Part shown: piece after piece, positions 35,812-42,275 of the stretch
Position numbering within the stretch: position 1 is the first letter of the stretch
Layout of the letters: every line of letters starts with the position of its first letter
DNA from: Microbacteriaceae bacterium
GTDB lineage: Bacteria > Actinomycetota > Actinomycetes > Actinomycetales > Microbacteriaceae
Reading direction: 5' to 3'
NCBI GenBank assembly: GCA_947452675.1
Contig: CANGDL010000012.1
Location: forward strand, 1-42,275
Length of the DNA stretch: 42,275 nt
The notes under the pieces: model-generated
Database searches by the model: none
Seen by the model: the letters and a program-made list of their open reading frames with translations, nothing else
What the model was told of the DNA's origin: nothing
Position numbers and translations under genes: made by a program

Positions 35812-35817
35812 TAGACT
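35812..35817 (+). promoter_or_regulatory. -10 box of mfd, leaderless position
   Basis: TAGACT at exactly -12 to -7 relative to the GTG start at 35824, with no ribosome-binding site between. No convincing -35. Confidence 0.6.
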
Positions 35818-35823
35818 TACCTT

Positions 35824-38800
35824 GTGAGTGAAGAAAATCTCAAGGCCCTTTCGCGCCTTGGTGCACTCATTTCCGAGGGATATCCTTTCGCTGCACTGCA
35901 GTCCAAAATCAAAGCCAAACGCGTCGATTTGATAGCTCCGCAGGGTGCGATGGCCCCGGTAATCGATGTGATTTCAAGATTTCGCGCGGAGGCAAAACTC
36001 TCTCCCGTGCAGCTCCTCGTGGTTTCTACCGGCAGAGAGGCAGAGGACGTAGCCGCTACCTTGCGTTCGCTTGACCCAACCGCCGAGATCCTTGAGTTTC
36101 CATCTTGGGAGACTCTCCCGCACGAACGACTAAGCCCAAGCCCAGAGACGGTTGGTCGACGCCTCAAGGTGCTGCACCGCCTTAATGAATTGTCCCAAAT
36201 GAAATCTTCGCCTGACCACGCTGTTTATGTTTTGGCTTCAGTGCGTGCAGTCTTGCAACCAGTTGTTGCGGGCCTAGCCAACCATCCTCCGCTTACCCTC
36301 GAGCAAAGTCGCGACTATTTGCTGTTCGAGCTTTCGTTGAAGCTCATCGAGATGGCCTACCACCGGGTTGACATGGTCACCAAGCGCGGCGAGTTCGCGG
36401 TTCGCGGCGGCATCCTCGACATTTTCCCGACCACGGCAGAACATGCGCTTCGACTCGAATTTTTTGGCGACGAGTTAGATGACATCCGAGAATTTTCGGT
36501 CGCTGACCAGCGTTCGCTTCATAACCCGGACGGCACAATCGCCAATATAAAGTCGGTTGAGATATACCCGGCACGTGAAATCATCATCACGCCAAAAGTG
36601 GCAAGCCGTGCGCGCGAGATGTTGCATGAGTTCCCGAACATTTCCACGATGCTAGCAAAAATTGCCGAAGGCATCCCGGTTGACGGAATGGAGTCTCTGG
36701 CTCCGGTCTTGGTGGACGCAATGATTCCTTTCACCGATTATTTGCCTAAGGATGCGTTGGCGACGTTACTGTCGCCAGAGAAGTCTGCCGCCCGAGCTCA
36801 CAGCCTTGTTGAAACCAACGACGAGTTCTTGCACGCCGCCTGGGATGCGGCTACCGAGGGCGCGCAGGCTCCGATTGACCTTAGCTCTGGTGGATTCGTC
36901 GAGATGTCGCAGTTCAAAGATGCTCTCGATGGTCGGCAACTATTCACTATTTCTCAGTTTGGCGCTGACGATGACACGCTAATCAACCTGGGACTGTTCG
37001 AAGTTCCAAACTTCAAGGGCCTTGAGACCACCTCAATCGAGTGGCTCGAAGATCAGGCTAAGAATGGGCAACAAATCATCCTGGTCGCGGAAGGCCATGG
37101 AACCGTCGAGCGTCTGAACGAGCAACTTAATGCCGCTGGCATCAAGGCTCAGATCGCGCAGGGCAGTTTGCGCAAGGGTTTCACCGCTCCGGATGCCAGG
37201 CTGATTGTGCTGACCGAGGGTGAGTTTTATGGCAAAAGCACTGCCTACGTAAGCCCGCAGGTTCGCAAGCTAGCCGCAAAGCGCGGGCAGGCGGTTGACC
37301 CGCTAAGCCTCAAAGCCGGCGACTACGTCGTTCACGAAACCCATGGCATCGGTCGTTTCGTTGAACTTGTGCAGCGCGCCAGTGGGGTTGGCCGTCAGCA
37401 GCACCAGCGTGAATACCTGCTGATTGAATACGCGCCATCGAAGCGCGGCTACCCGGGCGACACCCTTTTCGTGCCAACCGACCAACTTGACCTGCTGACC
37501 CGTTACGTTGGCGGCGAGGCGCCAGTGCTATCAAAGATGGGTGGCGGCGACTGGGCACGCGCGAAGGGCAATGCCCGCAAGGCAATTCGCAAGATCGCGA
37601 TCGACCTTGTCAAGCTTTATTCGGCTCGCATGAAGTCTCGCGGTCACGCATTTGGCCCAGACACTCCTTGGCAGCACGAGCTTGAAGAGGCATTCGCTTT
37701 CGTCGAAACGCCTGACCAATTGACCACCATCGACGAGGTTAAACGAGACATGGAGCGCGAGATTCCAATGGATCGCCTGCTCGCCGGTGATGTTGGCTAT
37801 GGCAAGACCGAGGTGGCTGTTCGTGCGGCCTTCAAGGCCATCCAGGATGGCAAACAGGTGGCAATGCTAGTGCCGACTACGTTGCTTGCACGTCAGCATA
37901 CCGACACCATCGAAGCCAGATTCGCTGGCTTCCCGGTTGTGGTTCGTTCACTTTCGCGCTTCCAAACCGCCAAAGAAGTCAAGGAAACGCTTGCCGGTTT
38001 GGCTGATGGTTCGGTTGATATGGTCATCGGAACCCACCGACTGCTCGCCGAATCGGTGAAGTTTCGCCAGCTCGGTTTAATCATCATCGATGAAGAGCAG
38101 CGCTTCGGTGTTGAGCACAAGGAAAAGCTGAAGGAGATGAAGACCAACGTCGACATTCTCTCGATGTCGGCTACTCCTATTCCGCGAACGCTCGAAATGG
38201 CCATCACCGGCATCCGGGAAATGTCCACCCTGGCGACCCCGCCGGAAGAGCGTCACCCGATTCTCACCTACATCGGTGCCTACAGCGAGAAGCAGGTTGC
38301 CGCCGCCATTCGACGTGAACTCATCCGTGAGGGGCAGGTTTTCTTCGTGCACAACCGGGTTAGTTCAATCGAGGCGGTTGCTCATCAGCTCGCCGAATTG
38401 GTGCCTGAGGCTCGCATCGCAGTGGCCCACGGTCAGATGTCTGAATCGGCCCTCGAGCAGGTGGTGGTCGACTTCTGGGAAAAGAAATTTGACGTCTTGG
38501 TCTCAACCACCATCATCGAAACCGGAATTGACATTCCGAATGCCAACACTTTGATCATCGACCGTGCCGAGAACTTCGGTTTGAGCCAGTTGCACCAGAT
38601 TCGTGGACGCGTCGGCCGCAGCCGCGAACGCGCATATGCCTACTTCTTCTATGCCCCGGATAAACCGCTAACCGAGACAGCCCATGACCGTTTGGCGACG
38701 ATTGCCCAAAACAATGAGGTCGGTGGCGGCATGCAAATTGCGATGAAGGACCTCGAAATTCGCGGTGCCGGAAACCTCCTTGGTGGCGAACAGTCGGGGC

Positions 38801-39384
38801 ACATTGCCGGCGTTGGTTTCGACCTGTATTTGCGCATGATTGGTGAAGCAGTTGCCGATTTCAAGGGTGAAAAGGTAGAAGCACCGGCAGAACTCAAACT
38901 CGAACTTCCGGTTGATGCGCATATTCCGAGCACCTACGTTGACTCCGAGCGCCTGCGGCTCGAGGCCTATCACAAGCTTTCGGCTGCCTCGGGGGAGAAG
39001 GGCTCTCGTGTGCAGCTTGACGCCATCCTTGCCGAACTCGAAGACCGCTACGGGACCGCTCCAGAGGCAGTCCGCAACCTAATCGAGGTCACCGAGCTGC
39101 GTCAGCAGGCTAACCGCCTGGGTCTGAAGGATTTCAATGTGCTCGGCCTTCAGGTTAAGTTGCAGCCGGTGGACCTATCTGAGGCGCAACAAGTGCAGTT
39201 GACCCACCTCTTTCCTGGAACTCGCTATTTGCAATCGGCCCAAACCTTAATTGTTCCGGCCCCGCGGGATGCTAACTTCGAACCACTGCGAGATAAACCA
39301 ATCATCGATTGGGCATGGGCCTTCTTGGCCAGAGTCTTCCCGCCGGTTCCACCAAACACCGAAAACGACAAGGCAGCAAAATGA
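35824..39384 (+). CDS. mfd: Transcription-repair coupling factor
   Basis: 1186 residues from a GTG. Mfd removes RNA polymerase stalled at DNA damage and recruits UvrA. Order: UvrB-homology region (about 1-330), RNA-polymerase interaction domain (about 490-560, DYVVHETHGIGRF), SF2 translocase (Walker A GDVGYGKTEVA near 655; DEEQ box IIDEEQRFG near 755; motif VI QIRGRVGRSRERAYAYF near 925), and a C-terminal TRCF domain (about 1010-1150). The mRNA seems leaderless. The stop overlaps the mazG ATG by four bases (ATGA). Confidence 0.97.
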   Translation: MSEENLKALSRLGALISEGYPFAALQSKIKAKRVDLIAPQGAMAPVIDVISRFRAEAKLSPVQLLVVSTGREAEDVAATLRSLDPTAEILEFPSWETLPHERLSPSPETVGRRLKVLHRLNELSQMKSSPDHAVYVLASVRAVLQPVVAGLANHPPLTLEQSRDYLLFELSLKLIEMAYHRVDMVTKRGEFAVRGGILDIFPTTAEHALRLEFFGDELDDIREFSVADQRSLHNPDGTIANIKSVEIYPAREIIITPKVASRAREMLHEFPNISTMLAKIAEGIPVDGMESLAPVLVDAMIPFTDYLPKDALATLLSPEKSAARAHSLVETNDEFLHAAWDAATEGAQAPIDLSSGGFVEMSQFKDALDGRQLFTISQFGADDDTLINLGLFEVPNFKGLETTSIEWLEDQAKNGQQIILVAEGHGTVERLNEQLNAAGIKAQIAQGSLRKGFTAPDARLIVLTEGEFYGKSTAYVSPQVRKLAAKRGQAVDPLSLKAGDYVVHETHGIGRFVELVQRASGVGRQQHQREYLLIEYAPSKRGYPGDTLFVPTDQLDLLTRYVGGEAPVLSKMGGGDWARAKGNARKAIRKIAIDLVKLYSARMKSRGHAFGPDTPWQHELEEAFAFVETPDQLTTIDEVKRDMEREIPMDRLLAGDVGYGKTEVAVRAAFKAIQDGKQVAMLVPTTLLARQHTDTIEARFAGFPVVVRSLSRFQTAKEVKETLAGLADGSVDMVIGTHRLLAESVKFRQLGLIIIDEEQRFGVEHKEKLKEMKTNVDILSMSATPIPRTLEMAITGIREMSTLATPPEERHPILTYIGAYSEKQVAAAIRRELIREGQVFFVHNRVSSIEAVAHQLAELVPEARIAVAHGQMSESALEQVVVDFWEKKFDVLVSTTIIETGIDIPNANTLIIDRAENFGLSQLHQIRGRVGRSRERAYAYFFYAPDKPLTETAHDRLATIAQNNEVGGGMQIAMKDLEIRGAGNLLGGEQSGHIAGVGFDLYLRMIGEAVADFKGEKVEAPAELKLELPVDAHIPSTYVDSERLRLEAYHKLSAASGEKGSRVQLDAILAELEDRYGTAPEAVRNLIEVTELRQQANRLGLKDFNVLGLQVKLQPVDLSEAQQVQLTHLFPGTRYLQSAQTLIVPAPRDANFEPLRDKPIIDWAWAFLARVFPPVPPNTENDKAAK

Positions 39385-40082
39385 CCCAACTTGATGATCT
39401 GATTGCCGTTGCGCACCAGTTGCGAGCCCCGGGCGGTTGCCCTTGGGATGCCGAGCAGACCCACAATTCGTTAACCAAGTATCTGCTCGAGGAAACATAC
39501 GAGCTGATCGACGCTATCGAGTCTGGTGACCGCGACGAGGTCATCGAAGAGCTTGGCGACGTGCTCTACCAGGTGATCTTCCACAGCGACCTCGGCGCCA
39601 CCGGCACACTCGGTGATCCTTTCGACATCGAAGAAGTTGCCCGCGTTTCAGCAGCGAAGATGAAGGGCCGCCACCCACACGTTTTCGGCAATGCCGAAGA
39701 ACTCGAGAAGTACGCGGCCAAGACCGGCGACGACGTGATGGTCAACTGGGATGAGCATAAGAAGAAGGAAAAGCCTCACCGCCAATCCATCTTGGATGGT
39801 ATTCCTCAGGCCATGCCGGCACTTGCCCTGGCCGACAAGATCATTGGCAAGGCCGAGAAAATCGGTTTGCTTGATGCCGACGCACCTGGCCCGTTCACCG
39901 TGACCAGCGAGGCAGAACTGGGGGCCATCCTGCTTGCAATCGTTTCATCCGGCCGCTCGGCTGGCTTCGATTCAGAGCGCGCACTTCGCGAAGCTGTTCG
40001 CGAACTTCAGGTTGAAATTCGCGAGGTTGAAATTGAGGACGGTTTCGACGCCGGTGTGATTGCAGTTCCGAGTCAGGGCTAA
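39381..40082 (+). CDS. mazG: Nucleoside triphosphate pyrophosphohydrolase MazG
   Basis: 233 residues from the ATG at 39381, in the ATGA overlap with mfd; a reading starting 24 codons earlier lies inside mfd. All-alpha NTP pyrophosphatase with the N-terminal CPWDAEQTHNSL and the EELGDVLYQVIFH metal-binding (ExxED-like) segment. It hydrolyses NTPs, including damaged or non-canonical ones. Pairing with mfd and eno follows the mycobacterial order (Rv1020-Rv1021-Rv1023). Confidence 0.95.
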   Translation: MTQLDDLIAVAHQLRAPGGCPWDAEQTHNSLTKYLLEETYELIDAIESGDRDEVIEELGDVLYQVIFHSDLGATGTLGDPFDIEEVARVSAAKMKGRHPHVFGNAEELEKYAAKTGDDVMVNWDEHKKKEKPHRQSILDGIPQAMPALALADKIIGKAEKIGLLDADAPGPFTVTSEAELGAILLAIVSSGRSAGFDSERALREAVRELQVEIREVEIEDGFDAGVIAVPSQG

Positions 40083-40092
40083 GCGACGTCAA

Positions 40093-40464
40093 ATGACAAA
40101 TATCCTGATCTTTGATGGCGATTGTGGTTTTTGCACCACAACCGCCAACTGGATTGTGAAAAATTCAAAGGTTAAGATCTATGCTCAGCCATATCAGTGG
40201 GCGCAACTCGATGACTTCGGACTCACCGAGGTCGAGGCTGCTGAGAAGGTTCAACTCGTTTCGGGCGGCAAGATTTATGCTGGCCATCACTGTGTGGCAA
40301 AGCTGCTTATGATTCAGCCGAACCCCATTCTCAAGCTGCTAGGCGCCGGCATGGTCATGCCGGGTCTCGACCAGATCAGTGCGAAAGTTTATGACTTGAT
40401 AGCGGCAAATCGTCAGAGGCTTCCGGGTGGAACCGCTGCTTGCAAGATGCCCAAAAAAGACTAG
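40093..40464 (+). CDS. DCC-family thiol-disulfide oxidoreductase-like protein (DUF393)
   Basis: 123 residues from the ATG at 40093. The family's DxxCxxC signature is near the N-terminus (FDGDCGFC, C11 and C14) and the fold is predicted thioredoxin-like. The VSGGKIYAGHHCVAKLL segment is also typical of DUF393. Cellular substrate unknown. It starts ten bases after mazG. Its TAG stop is reused as part of the -10 box of the next gene. Confidence 0.9.
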   Translation: MTNILIFDGDCGFCTTTANWIVKNSKVKIYAQPYQWAQLDDFGLTEVEAAEKVQLVSGGKIYAGHHCVAKLLMIQPNPILKLLGAGMVMPGLDQISAKVYDLIAANRQRLPGGTAACKMPKKD

Positions 40465-40473
40465 ATTTTTCGC

Positions 40474-40683
40474 ATGGATGAAAAAGTCAAAGGCCCAGCC
40501 TCCTACTTCCCATCGATCGAAAAGAAGTATGGCAAGCCAATCGATTTCTGGATGAACGAACTTCTGAAGGTTTTAGGTCAAAAGCACATGGAGCAGGTTA
40601 AGTTCTTGCAGACCGAACACGACATGGGGCAGGGTCACGCAAATGCTCTGGTTCACGTGTTCCGCGCAAACAACCCGCACTAA
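40474..40683 (+). CDS. Small DUF4287 family protein
   Basis: 69 residues that fit DUF4287 over the whole length: KGPASYFPSIEKKYGKPIDFW at the start (the conserved part is SYFPSIEKKYG) and HDMGQGHANALVHVF at the end. Function unknown; in other bacteria the domain is often next to or fused with AHSA1/SRPBCC proteins. TAGATT at exactly -12 to -7, overlapping the previous stop codon, with no ribosome-binding site, suggests a leaderless transcript. Confidence 0.9.
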   Translation: MDEKVKGPASYFPSIEKKYGKPIDFWMNELLKVLGQKHMEQVKFLQTEHDMGQGHANALVHVFRANNPH

Positions 40684-40724
40684 AACCTCCAAGGTGGCTT
40701 GTGCTCATGTGGCAAACTTGAGTC

Positions 40725-41954
40725 ATGGCTAAAGACGTGCACCCACCTCGCGGAATGCGCGATTTTCTTCCCCTCGAGAAGACTCGTCGCGATCAGGTTT
40801 TGACCACTATTCGCGAGACCTACCTGGGCCATGGTTTCCAGGAGATTGAAACCCCGGCCCTTGAAGACCTCGACCGACTCACCTCTGGCCAGGGCGGGGA
40901 TAACGAAAAGCTCGCCTTCCGCGTCATGAAGCGTGGCGCCGAGCTTGAGAACGCTCTGGCCTCAAACAACGGCGAAGATGACCTCGCCGACCTCGGGCTG
41001 CGCTATGACCTGACCGTGCCGCTAACTCGTTATTACGCGACCAACCGCGCGAAGTTGCCAACAGTTTTCAAAGCCCTCCAAACCGGGCCGGTATGGCGTG
41101 CCGAGCGCCCGCAAAAGGGTCGATATCGCCAGTTCGTGCAGTGCGACATCGACATCATCGGCGATGCCAGCATCCTTGCCGAGATTGAACTTTTGAACGC
41201 CTCGCTTGATGCCTTGACCGCCATCGGGTTGAATGATGCCACCATCCGTGTGAACCACCGGGTCTTGCTCGCCAACCTGCTTGAGCAGTTGGGCGTACCA
41301 GAGGCTGGCAAGGGTTCGGCGATGATCACAATCGACAAGCTCGACAAGATTGCGGCTGAAGGCGTAGTTTCCGAGCTGACCGAGAAGTTTGATGCTGGTG
41401 TAGGCGAGCGCGCCGCCGCCTGGTTGAAAGCTATCTCCGGAGATCTGCCGATTCCGAACGAACTTGCCGAGATTTTCGTCGCTATCGAGGCACGCTTCGG
41501 TGCCGGTCGGCTTCGCTTCGACCCAACTTTGGTCCGCGGCATGGGCTACTACACCGGAACCATATTTGAGATCGAGCATCCGGAATCCGGCTCGTCAATC
41601 GGTGGTGGCGGACGCTATGACGGCATGGTCGGTCGCTGGTTGGGCACCGACGCTCCGGCAGTTGGAATTTCAATCGGTTTCGAACGTGCCGTTGACTTGG
41701 TTGAGTCAAGTGCCGACAACAGCAAGTCACTCGTGCTGGTTCTAGACAGCGCAAGTCCATCCGTGATCGGCAATGCGCTCAAGGTTCAGCAGCAAGCAAT
41801 CGACGCAGGCTACCGAGTTCGTCTTGAGCAGCGCCCAAAGAAGCTCAACCTCTTGCTCGACAGCATGGCCGAACAGGGCTTTGGTTCGTTCGCAGCGGTG
41901 GGTGAAGAGTTTGTGAATTTCACCGACTTGTCGCTTCGCAACATCGCTAACTAG
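40725..41954 (+). CDS. hisS: Histidyl-tRNA synthetase
   Basis: 409 residues, class II aminoacyl-tRNA synthetase. Motif 1 region (PRGMRDFLP at the start), motif 2 (VWRAERPQKGRYRQFVQCD), the histidine-specific RGMGYYTGTIFEI and motif 3 (GGGRYDGMVG ... GISIGFERA) are visible, followed by a C-terminal anticodon-binding domain (about 325-409). CAAACT sits at -12 to -7 from the ATG in CAAACTTGAGTCATG, with no Shine-Dalgarno, so it is probably leaderless. Confidence 0.96.
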   Translation: MAKDVHPPRGMRDFLPLEKTRRDQVLTTIRETYLGHGFQEIETPALEDLDRLTSGQGGDNEKLAFRVMKRGAELENALASNNGEDDLADLGLRYDLTVPLTRYYATNRAKLPTVFKALQTGPVWRAERPQKGRYRQFVQCDIDIIGDASILAEIELLNASLDALTAIGLNDATIRVNHRVLLANLLEQLGVPEAGKGSAMITIDKLDKIAAEGVVSELTEKFDAGVGERAAAWLKAISGDLPIPNELAEIFVAIEARFGAGRLRFDPTLVRGMGYYTGTIFEIEHPESGSSIGGGGRYDGMVGRWLGTDAPAVGISIGFERAVDLVESSADNSKSLVLVLDSASPSVIGNALKVQQQAIDAGYRVRLEQRPKKLNLLLDSMAEQGFGSFAAVGEEFVNFTDLSLRNIAN

Positions 41955-41961
41955 CTCGTAA

Positions 41962-42275
<314 letters not shown>

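Overview
The window looks like a chromosomal segment of a small-genome, mid-GC actinobacterium, most likely a Microbacteriaceae member of the freshwater Luna / Rhodoluna / Aquiluna type. This is an inference. It rests on actinobacterial synteny (XPB helicase module; fmdB-ygfA-rimJ-sepX; pmt/rsmI-metG-tatD-rsmA-ispE; glmU-prs-rplY-pth-mfd-mazG-eno), a standalone groEL under CIRCE control, mycobacterial-type serC next to dtxR, near-50% GC and very tight gene packing. I see no prophage, insertion sequence, CRISPR array or rRNA, and no stretch over 300 bases without a gene.

1-4700: a cold-shock gene, groEL with two tandem CIRCE operators, a solitary WXG100 gene, and a two-component system (response regulator then histidine kinase). 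4700-8380: a minus-strand operon with a two-TM protein, an XPB-associated protein and an XPB-type helicase. 8450-11400: a long cold-shock protein, DUF3027, DUF2530 (convergent and overlapping DUF3027 by 126 nt), serC and a DtxR-type metal regulator. 11488-13232: an NlpC/P60 hydrolase, a candidate 19-codon leader ORF with a terminator placed directly before an HNH nuclease gene, and tRNA-Arg(CCU). 13318-16992: a very large, degenerate SF1-helicase-like ATPase with a MTES_1575-like C-terminus. 17008-18905: fmdB, ygfA, rimJ and a short SepX/GlpR-like protein. 18974-19567: an Ala/Lys-rich histone-H1-like protein with 48-bp tandem repeats.

19615-24270: a compact minus-strand operon (pmt, MFS transporter, YciI, aldo/keto reductase, TIGR01777 epimerase), divergent from a plus-strand run that goes nearly unbroken to 31850: rsmI, metG, tatD, rsmA, a DUF4287-like gene, ispE and an ABC-F protein, mostly linked by one-base stop/start overlaps. 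31895-42275: tRNA-Gln(UUG), glmU, prs, rplY, pth, mfd, mazG, a DCC-family protein, a small DUF4287 protein, hisS and the start of eno. This is translation quality control, cell-wall precursor and PRPP supply, transcription-coupled repair and nucleotide-pool cleaning.

The main regulatory theme is leaderless transcription. More than ten genes have an nAnnnT -10 box exactly at -12 to -7 from the start codon and no ribosome-binding site. The best candidates for undescribed biology are a structured RNA leader before rplY, apparently transcribed from a promoter embedded in the prs terminator hairpin; the leader-ORF/terminator arrangement before the HNH gene; a probable CTG start codon for pth; and the degenerate helicase-nuclease.
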